Source: Blastococcus carthaginiensis (GTDB taxonomy: Bacteria > Actinomycetota > Actinomycetes > Mycobacteriales > Geodermatophilaceae). From it: a DNA stretch of 64,000 nucleotides. The stretch lies in NCBI RefSeq assembly GCF_030731085.1, contig NZ_JASNFN010000012.1, positions 113,848 to 177,847 on the forward strand, in the 5' to 3' direction. The notes below the pieces were generated by a model. That model did no database searches and was not told where the DNA came from. It worked only from the letters and a program-made list of their open reading frames with translations. This document shows, piece after piece, positions 53,669 through 61,467 of this stretch; position 1 is the first letter of the stretch, and every line of letters begins with the position of its first letter. Made by a program: the position numbers and the translations under genes.

Positions 53669-55444
53669 TCAGCGGGCGGCGGCCGCCACGGCCAGCAGCT
53701 CCCGCGCGTGCGCCTGCCCGGTGTCGCTGTCGGCGAGGCCGGAGAGCATCCGGGCCAGTTCCCGCACGCGGTCCTCGCCGTCGACGGACCGGATGTCGGT
53801 GGCGGTGACCCCGGCGCCGGTGTCCGGCGCCTTGTCGACGACCAGGTGGGTGTCGGCGAAGGCGGCGACCTGGGCGAGATGGGTGACGACGACGACCTGG
53901 TGGTCGCGGGCCAGCCGGGCCAGCCGCCGCCCGATCTCCCCGGCGGCCTGGCCGCCGACCCCGGCGTCGACCTCGTCGAAGACCATGACCGGCACCGGGT
54001 CGGCGCCGGCGAAGACGACCTCGATGGCGAGCATGACGCGGGAGAGCTCACCGCCGGAGGCGCCCTTGTGCACCGGCCGCGGCGGCGCCCCCGGGTGGGC
54101 GGCCAGCAGCAGCGCGACCTCGTCGATGCCCTCGGGGCCCGGGTCGTCGGGGTGGCTGTCGATGCTGAAGGAGACCTGGGCGCTCTTCATCGCCAGGCCC
54201 GCCAGCTCGTCGCCGACCTCGGTGGCGAATCCCTCCGCGGCCGCGCGCCGCCCCGCCGAGATCCCGGCGCCCAGCCGATCGACCTCCGCGCGGGCGGCGT
54301 CCCGCTCGGTCGCCAACGCCTCGAGCGCCTCGTCGGAGACGTCGAGCTCGGAGAGCCGGCGCGCGGCGTCCTCGGCCCAGACCAGCACGCCGGCGACACC
54401 TGCACCGGGGTCGGCGTACTTGCGCACGAGCGCCGTCAGGGCGGCCCGCCGGTCGAGCACCTCGGCCAGGCGGGCGGGGTCGGCGTCGAGGTCGGCCACG
54501 TAGCCGGCGAGCTGGCCCGCGACGTCGGAGACCACGGCGACGGCGTCCGCGAGATCCTGGGCCAGCATGACCAGCGTCGGGTCGTCGGAGCCGGCCAGGG
54601 CGCGCTCGGCGATGGCCAGCGCCGCGGTGGCATCCTGCGGCACCTCGCCGGCGCCCAGGTCGCCGGTCACGTCGCCGACCAGGGCCATCCGCGCCTCGTC
54701 GGCCGCGGCCCGCAGCGCGTCGGCGTCGCTGAGCCGCTTGGCCTGGGTGTCCAGGGCCTCGTCCTCACCCGGTTCGGGGGCGACGTCGGCGATCTCCTCC
54801 AGCCCGTGCCGCAGCACGTCGGCGGCCTGCGCCAGCTCCCGGGCCTGCCCCCGCCGGCGGTCCAGGTCGGCGGCGAGCTCCCGCCACCGCTGGTGGGCGG
54901 CGCGGTAGCGGTCCAGGAGGGCGAGGTGGTCGGCACCGGCGTACCGGTCGAGCGCGCGGCGCTGCTCGGCGGGGCGGGACAGCCGCAGCTGGTCGGTCTG
55001 GCCGTGCACCGCGAGCAGGCTCTCGGCGAGCTCGGCGACGACGCCGACGGGGACGCTGCGCCCGCCCAGGTAGGCGCGCGACCGGCCTTCGGCGCTGACG
55101 GTGCGGGCGAGGATGAAGCTGCCGTCGTCGTCGGGATCGGCACCGGCGTCGGCCGCCCGCGCCCAGGCCGGCGACTCCGGCGGCAGCTCCAGCCGCCCTT
55201 CCACCCCGGCGCGGCCGTTGGCCCGGACCCGGCCGGGGTCGGCCCGGCCGCCGAACAGCAGGGTCAGCCCGGTGACCACCATGGTCTTGCCGGCGCCGGT
55301 CTCGCCTGTGACCACCGTCAGGCCGCGGCCGAGCTCGAGGGTGACGTCGTCGATGGCCCCCAGCCCGCGGATGCGCAGCTCGGACAGCCGGCCGGTCGCC
55401 GTCGTCGGCGCCGTCCGTTCAGACGTCGTCGTGCGTGCCGCCAC
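53669..55444 (-). CDS. recN: DNA repair protein RecN
   Basis: 591 residues. SMC-like ATPase: Walker A TGETGAGKTMVVTG (about 45-58), long coiled-coil arms (LADLDRRRGQARELAQAADV and similar), signature KGASGGELSRVMLAIEVVF and Walker B VMVFDEVDAGVGGQAAGE. Acts in double-strand break repair. GTG 55444 has GGAGGT upstream and lies 26 bases inside the end of nadK. Same order as Rv1694-Rv1696. Confidence 0.95.
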   Translation of the reverse strand: MAARTTTSERTAPTTATGRLSELRIRGLGAIDDVTLELGRGLTVVTGETGAGKTMVVTGLTLLFGGRADPGRVRANGRAGVEGRLELPPESPAWARAADAGADPDDDGSFILARTVSAEGRSRAYLGGRSVPVGVVAELAESLLAVHGQTDQLRLSRPAEQRRALDRYAGADHLALLDRYRAAHQRWRELAADLDRRRGQARELAQAADVLRHGLEEIADVAPEPGEDEALDTQAKRLSDADALRAAADEARMALVGDVTGDLGAGEVPQDATAALAIAERALAGSDDPTLVMLAQDLADAVAVVSDVAGQLAGYVADLDADPARLAEVLDRRAALTALVRKYADPGAGVAGVLVWAEDAARRLSELDVSDEALEALATERDAARAEVDRLGAGISAGRRAAAEGFATEVGDELAGLAMKSAQVSFSIDSHPDDPGPEGIDEVALLLAAHPGAPPRPVHKGASGGELSRVMLAIEVVFAGADPVPVMVFDEVDAGVGGQAAGEIGRRLARLARDHQVVVVTHLAQVAAFADTHLVVDKAPDTGAGVTATDIRSVDGEDRVRELARMLSGLADSDTGQAHARELLAVAAAAR

Positions 55445-56465
55445 CGCTCACCTCCCGCGCCGTCTGGTCCGGGTCGTCGACGGAGACCACCTCGCGGGTG
55501 AGCACGTTGCGGCTGGTGAACAGCTCGTGCCCCGGACCGGCGTGCCGGGCGTCGCGGAAGCCGCGGACGGGCAGCCCGAACTTCGCCACCAGACGGTCGC
55601 CGAACGCGGCGGCGTGCACGCGCGCGATGCGCACCGGCCGGCTCGCCCGGCGGACCTCCACGCGGCCGCCGTCGGGGACGTCGAGGGTGCGGCGCCCGTC
55701 GGCCGAGACGCGGGCCTGGTTGCCGTCGGCGGGGACCGCGACGGTGACCACCGAGTGGGGCGAGGTCACCAGCGGCCGGGCGAAGAGGGCGTGGGCGTTG
55801 CTGGGCACCAGCAGCAGGGCCTCGACGTCGGGCCAGACGACCGGCCCGCCGGCGGAGAAGGCGTAGGCGGTGGAGCCGGTGGGGGTCGCGCAGAGCACGC
55901 CGTCGCAGCCGAAGCTGGTCAGCGGCCGCCCGTCGATCGCGATGACGACGTCGAGCACCCGGGAGCGCTCGGCCTTCTCCACGGAGATCTCGTTGAGCGC
56001 CCACGTGCCACCGACGACCATGCCGCCGCGGTCGACGACGTCGACCCGGATCGCCAGCCGCTCCTCGACCGAGTACTCGCAGTCCTCGATGGCGCTCAGG
56101 GTCTCCTCGACCGCCTCGGGCTCGGTCTCGGCGAGGAAGCCGACGCGGCCCAGGTTGACACCCATCAGCGCGGCGTCGGTGTACCGGGCCAGCTCCGCGG
56201 CCCGCAGGAAGGTGCCGTCCCCGCCGAAGACCATGACGATCTCGGCGTCCTTCGCCGCGCCCTCGTCGCAGGGCACCACCTCGGCGCCGGGGATCTCCAG
56301 GTCGGGCGCCTCGTCCTCGAGCACCTTGACCCCGATGCCGCCGCGGAGCAGCCGCGCGGCGGAGGTGCGGGCCAGCTCGACGATGTCCCGCCGTCCGGTG
56401 TGCACCGTGAGCAGGACCCGTCGTGGGCCCCGCTCACCGGTCGCTGCCGTGCTCGGCTCGGTCAC
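55419..56465 (-). CDS. nadK: NAD kinase
   Basis: 348 residues. NAD + ATP gives NADP. Family motifs: FGGDGTFLRAAELA (GGDG, about 79-92), NLGRVGFLAE, the nucleotide-binding TPTGSTAYAFSAGGP (about 193-207), and VHAAAFGDRLVAKFGL. The C-terminus is extended by about 40 residues relative to many NadK proteins. GTG 56465 overlaps the tlyA stop (GTGA). Confidence 0.95.
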   Translation of the reverse strand: MTEPSTAATGERGPRRVLLTVHTGRRDIVELARTSAARLLRGGIGVKVLEDEAPDLEIPGAEVVPCDEGAAKDAEIVMVFGGDGTFLRAAELARYTDAALMGVNLGRVGFLAETEPEAVEETLSAIEDCEYSVEERLAIRVDVVDRGGMVVGGTWALNEISVEKAERSRVLDVVIAIDGRPLTSFGCDGVLCATPTGSTAYAFSAGGPVVWPDVEALLLVPSNAHALFARPLVTSPHSVVTVAVPADGNQARVSADGRRTLDVPDGGRVEVRRASRPVRIARVHAAAFGDRLVAKFGLPVRGFRDARHAGPGHELFTSRNVLTREVVSVDDPDQTAREVSGGGTHDDV

Positions 56466-57259
56466 TGCGGTCCCTCCTGGACTGCTCGACGGACGGCGTC
56501 CTCCTCGATCGGCGCGGCATCGGCCCGCAGCCACAGGAAGAACTCCACGTTGCCGGCCGGCCCCGGCAGCGGGCTGGCCACCACACCGGCGGTCCCCCAG
56601 CCCAGCGCCTGCGCCGCCCGCCCGACCTCCAGGACGGAGTGCACCCGGTGCTCCGGATCGCGCACCACGCCGCCGGCGCCGAGCCGGTCCCTGCCCACCT
56701 CGAACTGCGGCTTCACCATCGGCAGCAGGTCGGCGTCGGGCGAGGCGCAGGCGGTGAGCGCCGGCAGCACCAGCCGCAGCGAGATGAAGGAGAGGTCGGC
56801 GACGACGAGGTCCACCGGACCACCGATCGCCTCGGGGGTCAGGGTGCGGACGTTGGTGCGTTCGTGCACCTGCACCCGGTCGTCGGTGCGCAGCGACCAG
56901 GCCAGCTCCCCGTACCCGACATCGACGGCGACGACCTCGGCCGCCCCGCGCCGCAGGAGGACCTCGGTGAATCCCCCGGTGGAGGCCCCGGCGTCCAACG
57001 CCCGCCGCCGCTCGACCGGCACGGGGAAGGCCTCCAGCGCACCCAGCAGCTTGTGCGCGCCGCGCGACACCCACGAGGGCTCGTCCGGGTCGGTGCGCAC
57101 CACCACCGGGGTGCCCGCCTCGACGCCGGTGGCCGGCTTGGTGGCCGCCTGCCCCGCGACGGCGACCCGTCCCTCGGCGATGAGGCTCACCGCGTGCTCC
57201 CGCGACCGGGCCAGGCCGCGGCGCACGAGCTCGGCGTCGAGCCGGCTGCGACGGGCCAT
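56462..57259 (-). CDS. tlyA: TlyA-family rRNA 2'-O-methyltransferase
   Basis: 265 residues. N-terminal S4 domain (RLDAELVRRGLARSREHAVS, residues 5-24), then a Rossmann methyltransferase domain (RALDAGASTGGFTEVLLRRG, about 87-106) with KDK-type residues including LVVADLSFISL. In mycobacteria TlyA methylates C1409 of 16S and C1920 of 23S rRNA, and its loss gives capreomycin resistance. ATG 57259 shares one base with the stop of the upstream small ORF (TGATG). Confidence 0.95.
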   Translation of the reverse strand: MARRSRLDAELVRRGLARSREHAVSLIAEGRVAVAGQAATKPATGVEAGTPVVVRTDPDEPSWVSRGAHKLLGALEAFPVPVERRRALDAGASTGGFTEVLLRRGAAEVVAVDVGYGELAWSLRTDDRVQVHERTNVRTLTPEAIGGPVDLVVADLSFISLRLVLPALTACASPDADLLPMVKPQFEVGRDRLGAGGVVRDPEHRVHSVLEVGRAAQALGWGTAGVVASPLPGPAGNVEFFLWLRADAAPIEEDAVRRAVQEGPQ

Positions 57260-57522
57260 CAGCGCGGGTCGATCGTGCCGAGCTCGCGCTGCAGGCGCGC
57301 GTGCTCGGCCTCGAAGACGGCGACGTGCTCGGACACGGGCAGCTCGTCGAGACCGTCCAGCCGGCCGTCGCCGTCGTCCGCGGGCGTCGTCCGGTCCTCC
57401 GCCGGCGCCTCGGGGACCGGCCCCGGTCGTGGCTCGGTCGACGGAGCCCCGGGGACGGCGACCGGCGCGGGCCCCGGGCGGTACGGCCCGGGCACCGGTC
57501 GCGGGGCGGTCGGCTCGGTCAC
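57259..57522 (-). CDS. Small acidic, proline-rich protein coupled to tlyA
   Basis: 87 residues. The first 45 are Pro-rich (PVPGPYRPGPAPVAVPGAPS), then an acidic stretch, then a helical end HVAVFEAEHARLQRELGTID. A small gene of this sort stands between the HAD gene and tlyA in M. tuberculosis too (Rv1693). GTG 57522 has AGAGG upstream, and the stop overlaps tlyA by one base. Function unknown. Confidence 0.7.
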   Translation of the reverse strand: MTEPTAPRPVPGPYRPGPAPVAVPGAPSTEPRPGPVPEAPAEDRTTPADDGDGRLDGLDELPVSEHVAVFEAEHARLQRELGTIDPR

Positions 57523-57642
57523 GGAGCACCTCTCGGGGGAACGGGGCGGGCAGGCCGGGACGGGCGCTCGCGGACGCGCCGGCGTCTGCAGCGGAGGTTA
57601 CCGGCCGGGCACGACGTGGACGGGCTGGACGGAGCCTCGCGA

Positions 57643-57648
57643 TAGCGT
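57643..57648 (+). promoter_or_regulatory. -10 box of the SCP2 gene
   Basis: TAGCGT on the plus strand about 45 bases before the GTG; unlike its leaderless neighbours this transcript would carry a leader with AGGGGAG. Confidence 0.4.
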
Positions 57649-57692
57649 CGGGCGACCGCACCCGCCGCCGATCCCAGGGGAGACCGCTCCGC

Positions 57693-58031
57693 GTGGCCAC
57701 CATGGACCAGTGCATGACCGCCCTCAGGGGCATCCTCGGCGACCTCGCCGCGAATCCCGCGGCGGCCGGGCTCGACCGCAGCCTGTCCTGCCGGCTGACC
57801 GATCTGGAGCAGGTGGTCCTCGGCCGGCTGAGCTCGGGATCGGTGCGGGACCTGCACGCCGTCCCCGACGGCGCGGGCGTGCCCAAGGCCGACATCCGGC
57901 TGACGATGACCAGCGACGACCTGGTGGCCCTCACCGACGGCCGGCTCTCCTTCGGTCCGGCGTGGGCCAGCGGGCGGGTCAAGCTCGAGGCGGGCCTGCG
58001 GGACCTTCTGCGGCTGCGCAAGCTGCTCTGA
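57693..58031 (+). CDS. SCP2 sterol-transfer-domain protein
   Basis: 112 residues, one SCP2-like domain (KADIRLTMTSDDLVALTDGR, LSFGPAWASGRVKLEAGLRD, LLRLRKLL). SCP2 folds bind lipids, sterols or acyl-CoA in a hydrophobic tunnel; the ligand is unknown. GTG 57693 follows AGGGGAG; an internal ATG at 57702 is possible. It stands alone between minus-strand genes, convergent with the HAD gene 11 bases on. Confidence 0.85.
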   Translation: MATMDQCMTALRGILGDLAANPAAAGLDRSLSCRLTDLEQVVLGRLSSGSVRDLHAVPDGAGVPKADIRLTMTSDDLVALTDGRLSFGPAWASGRVKLEAGLRDLLRLRKLL

Positions 58032-58042
58032 GCCCCGGCGGG

Positions 58043-59161
58043 TCAGCGCGCGCCGCCCGACGGCAGACCCCAGGCCTGGGCGCTCGCGGTCGCCGCCGCT
58101 CCGTGCGCGAGCACCCGCACCGGCGCCCCTTCCCCGGGGTGGGCCGCCCAGTGCGCGACGCAGAGCGCCCGCAGCCCGTCGAGGTCGTCGGAGCCCGACG
58201 AGGCCGTGCCCGCCGGGTGGGAGTCGGGCCCGCGGAGCTCGAGCGCGTCCCCGCCTTCCGCCTGCCGGACCGTCCAGCCGCCGCACCGCCAGGTCGGGCC
58301 GTCCACCGTCACCGCCGGGTGCGGGTGGAGGATGCCGGAGGCGTCGGCGGCCAGCAGATCGGGCCGGTGATCCGGCCCGGCGGCGACCAGCGTGGCCGGA
58401 TCGGTCACCCCGGAGAAGACCAGCAGGCTGGCCGCTCCGGCGCGGCGTGCGCCCTCGATGTCGGTGTCCAGGCGGTCGCCCACCACCAGGGGGTGTTCCG
58501 CACCGGTGCGGCGGACGCACTCGGCGTGCATCGCCGGATCCGGCTTCCCCGTGACCAGCGGCTCCTGCCCCGTGACCTGCCGGACCACCGCGACCATCGC
58601 GCCGTTGCCGGGGAGCGGACCGCGCGGCGAGGGGATCGTGGCATCGGTGTTGGTCGCGACGTGCCGGGCGCCGTTGCGGACGGCGACGACGGCCTCGGCC
58701 AGCTGGGTCCAGCCCACCTCCCGTCCGTAGCCCTGGACGACCGCCTCGGGCCCGTCCTCCGCGCGCACGACCACCGTGAGACCGGCCGCCTCCAGCGCGG
58801 CGGCGACCCCCGGGCCGCCGACCGGGAGGACGCGCGCACCGGCACCGAGCAGCTCGGCCACGACGGTCGCCGCCGCCTGCGAGCTGGTGATCACGTCGCC
58901 GGGACCGGCGGGTACCTGCAGCTCGGTCAGGTGCGCGGCCACCTGCTCGGGCGTGCGGGCGGCGTTGTTCGTGACGAACCCGAGGCGCATCCCCTCGGCG
59001 CGGGCCCCGGCCAGCGCCGCGGGAACCCCGGGGACGGCGTCGGGCCCGACGTAGACGACCCCGTCGAGGTCGAGCAACGCCACGTCGTACCGCCGCGTCG
59101 GCGGCTGGGCGCAGCCGGCGGCCAGGGCCGGGAGCGCGGAGGGGCCGGCCTGGTCGGTCAC
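58043..59161 (-). CDS. HAD-superfamily phosphatase, NagD/PGP type, with C-terminal extension
   Basis: 372 residues. HAD motif I DVALLDLDGVVYVG (about 26-39), motif II VTNNAAR (about 63-69), motif III Lys in VTGKPDPAMHAECVRRTG, and motif IV VVGDRLDTDIEGARRAG. The cap region matches the NagD subfamily. Beyond residue 270 there is an added domain of about 100 residues (VDGPTWRCGGWTVRQAEGGD) that plain NagD proteins lack. Place corresponds to Rv1692, described as a glycerol-3-phosphate phosphatase. GTG 59161 overlaps the TPR gene stop. Confidence 0.9.
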   Translation of the reverse strand: MTDQAGPSALPALAAGCAQPPTRRYDVALLDLDGVVYVGPDAVPGVPAALAGARAEGMRLGFVTNNAARTPEQVAAHLTELQVPAGPGDVITSSQAAATVVAELLGAGARVLPVGGPGVAAALEAAGLTVVVRAEDGPEAVVQGYGREVGWTQLAEAVVAVRNGARHVATNTDATIPSPRGPLPGNGAMVAVVRQVTGQEPLVTGKPDPAMHAECVRRTGAEHPLVVGDRLDTDIEGARRAGAASLLVFSGVTDPATLVAAGPDHRPDLLAADASGILHPHPAVTVDGPTWRCGGWTVRQAEGGDALELRGPDSHPAGTASSGSDDLDGLRALCVAHWAAHPGEGAPVRVLAHGAAATASAQAWGLPSGGAR

Positions 59162-59580
59162 GCGGATCCCCTCGTCCGACGGGCCCGGACCTCGCGGAGC
59201 GCCCGCGCGTAGTGCGCGAGATCGGGGCGCATGGCGACGGCCAGCGCCAGCTGCTCGGCGGCCAGGGCCAGGTCGCCGGCGCGGCTGGCGGCCAGCCCGA
59301 GGCCGAACCGCGCGTAGTCGTCGGCGGGGTCGGAGGCGATGCGGGTGAAGCTCTCGATCGCCTCCGGGTAGCGGTGGGCGTCGTACTGGGCGCGGGCCAG
59401 CGCCTCGCGCACGCTGCGCGATCCCGGTTCGGCCTCCGCCGCGCGGGCCAGGAGGGTCGCCGCGGCGTCGGGGTGCCGGTCGGCGAGCAGTTCCAGGCCG
59501 CGGTGGTACCAGTCGTAGACGCCGCCGGCAGGCGCCTCGCGGCCTCCGCCGCGATCCTCCGGTGCGCCTGCTGCTGGCAC
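59158..59580 (-). CDS. Small tetratricopeptide-repeat protein
   Basis: 140 residues with about three TPR units (WYHRGLELLADRHPDAAATL, VREALARAQYDAHRYPEAIE, DYARFGLGLAASRAGDLALA). No membrane or signal segment. Probably a protein-binding scaffold. GTG 59580; GGAAGGGGG lies upstream. It overlaps the HAD gene by four bases and is divergent from the DUF1015 gene. Confidence 0.8.
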   Translation of the reverse strand: MPAAGAPEDRGGGREAPAGGVYDWYHRGLELLADRHPDAAATLLARAAEAEPGSRSVREALARAQYDAHRYPEAIESFTRIASDPADDYARFGLGLAASRAGDLALAAEQLALAVAMRPDLAHYARALREVRARRTRGSA

Positions 59581-59665
59581 CGCCGCCCCCTTCCTCGACC
59601 ACTGCCGGGCACCGCCGTGCGCCGGTCCGGGAGGAGCGACCGACGGCGACCGCCGGTGGCGCTCC

Positions 59666-59671
59666 TACGAT
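59666..59671 (+). promoter_or_regulatory. Leaderless -10 of the DUF1015 gene
   Basis: TACGAT seven bases before the GTG at 59679; no Shine-Dalgarno sequence in between. Confidence 0.5.
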
Positions 59672-59678
59672 CCTCGTC

Positions 59679-60992
59679 GTGCTCTCGTCGTCGGTGGGAC
59701 CCCGAACGCCACCCGGGTCGGGTCCGGGCCTGGAGGTCCGGCCGTTCCGGGCGCTGACCTACCGGAACCGGGATCCCGGGCACCTGGCCCGCGTCAGCTC
59801 GCCAGCCTACGACCTGGTGACCCCGGCCGGCCGCGCCCGGCTGGCCGACGCCGACCCGCACAACATCGTGCGCCTGATCCTGCCCCAGGTCGACGGGCGA
59901 CCGGGAGACGCGGACGCGTCCGCCGATCTCGCCGCGACCACGCTGCGGTCGTGGGTCACCGATGGGGTGCTCGTCCGGGACGCCGCAGCCGCACTGTGGC
60001 TGTACGAGCTGCAGCCGGCCGATGGTGCGCCGGCCACGGTGGGCTGGCTGGGCGCGGTCGCCCTGCCGCCTGCCGGCTCGGCCGCGGTGCTGCCCCACGA
60101 GGACACCTACCCCGCAGCGGTCGAAGGACGCCGGGCGCTGCTCGCAGCGACGCGCACGGACCTGGAGCCGATCGTGCTCGCCCACGATCCGGAGCCGGAC
60201 GTGGCCGAGGTGAGCGCGAGGGTGCAGCGGTCGGCCCCGACGATGGAGCTGCGCGACGGGGACGGGGTGCTGCACCGGTTGTGGCGGGTGGACGACGTCG
60301 CGACGCTCAAGGCGGCCACGCAGGCGCTGTCCCGCACCCGCGCGGTGATCGCCGACGGGCACCACCGGTTCGCGGCGGCACGCGCGAACGCCGGCACGCA
60401 GGACGGTGCGGCGGGATCGGACGCGGTGCTCGCCCTGGTCACCCCGATGGGCCCGGGTGGCCTGCGGGTCGACCCGATCCACCGCGTGGTGCCGGATCTT
60501 CCCTTCAACGCCGCGGTAGCGGCGGCCGCCCGGGGTTTCGTCACAGCCGGGGTGCCGGTCGACGGGGCGGGCCCCGAAGCGGTCGTCGCGGCCGCGAGGG
60601 CGTGGCTCGGCGACCCGGCCGAGCGGGGGCTGCTGCTCAGCGACGGCGCCCGCCTGGTCCGGCTCACCGCCGCCGCTCCCGAGGTCCGTGCCGCCGTCCC
60701 GGCCGAGGAGCCGCCCGCCTGGCGGGACCTGGACGTGGTGCTCGCGCACCACGGGCTGCTGCAGGTGCTGTGGGCGCGACCGGACACCGTGGACGCCGTC
60801 GTGATCGCTCACGGGCTCGAGGAGGCCTTGGCGACTGCGGTGGAGCGCGCAGGCGTCGCCGTGCTGCTGCGTGCGCCATCGCCCACGGACGTGGCCGCGG
60901 TCGCGCGTGCCGGCGCCCGCATGCCGCGGAAGTCGACCCTCTTCGTGCCGAAGCCGCGCACGGGCCTGGTGCTGCGACCGCTCGCGGACTGA
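59679..60992 (+). CDS. DUF1015 family protein
   Basis: 437 residues. Conserved points: VRPFRALTYRNRDPGHLARV and SSPAYDLVTPAGRARLADAD at the N-terminus, VIADGHHRFAAARA near 225-238, and LRVDPIHRVVPDLP. DUF1015 proteins are widespread and uncharacterised, sometimes linked to serine or metabolic kinases. GTG 59679 is chosen because TACGAT lies seven bases upstream. Convergent with the SSB-like gene. Confidence 0.9.
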   Translation: MLSSSVGPRTPPGSGPGLEVRPFRALTYRNRDPGHLARVSSPAYDLVTPAGRARLADADPHNIVRLILPQVDGRPGDADASADLAATTLRSWVTDGVLVRDAAAALWLYELQPADGAPATVGWLGAVALPPAGSAAVLPHEDTYPAAVEGRRALLAATRTDLEPIVLAHDPEPDVAEVSARVQRSAPTMELRDGDGVLHRLWRVDDVATLKAATQALSRTRAVIADGHHRFAAARANAGTQDGAAGSDAVLALVTPMGPGGLRVDPIHRVVPDLPFNAAVAAAARGFVTAGVPVDGAGPEAVVAAARAWLGDPAERGLLLSDGARLVRLTAAAPEVRAAVPAEEPPAWRDLDVVLAHHGLLQVLWARPDTVDAVVIAHGLEEALATAVERAGVAVLLRAPSPTDVAAVARAGARMPRKSTLFVPKPRTGLVLRPLAD

Positions 60993-61008
60993 GCAGCAGA
61001 GCACCGCT

Positions 61009-61368
61009 TCAGGCCGTCTCCCCCGCCGCCCGCGCGGCCGATCGCGGCACCTTGCGTCCGCGCCGGCAGTTGACCTCGCACACCGACGCGGTGCCCGAGC
61101 CCGTGCGCCAGAAGCGCCGCTGCAGCGCGCCTTCCACCTCCACGACGTCACCCGGTTGCCAGGCCGCGACCCGACGCTGCAGCCCCCGGTCGTAGGTGAT
61201 GCAGGTGAGGACGTCCACCGACCGGCCGCGCACGCTGGGCCCTGGCCGGCGCACCACCAACCGGAAGCTCACCAGCGCGTCGCCGCTCGGCAGGGTGCGC
61301 AGTTCTGCGGGGGCGGACAACCGCCCCCGCAGGACCACGTCGTTGCGATCGATCACAGCCACGGTCAT
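61009..61368 (-). CDS. Single-stranded DNA-binding protein-like OB-fold protein
   Basis: 119 residues. OB fold with DVVLRGRLSAPAELRTLPSG, ALVSFRLVVRR and WQPGDVVEVEGALQRRFWR. It lacks the flexible Gly-rich linker and acidic tail of housekeeping SSB, so it is an SsbB-type paralogue; the basic end (RRGRKVPRSAARA) may bind nucleic acid. ATG 61368. In other actinobacteria such paralogues act in competence or sporulation; here context gives no clue. Confidence 0.85.
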   Translation of the reverse strand: MTVAVIDRNDVVLRGRLSAPAELRTLPSGDALVSFRLVVRRPGPSVRGRSVDVLTCITYDRGLQRRVAAWQPGDVVEVEGALQRRFWRTGSGTASVCEVNCRRGRKVPRSAARAAGETA

Positions 61369-61467
61369 GACCGCAGCCTGCTCGCCGGGGATCGGCCACG
61401 GTGACCCGCCCGACCGATCTGTGGATGCCCATCGCGGGTGTGGATGAGCCCGACGATCCGGTCGGTG

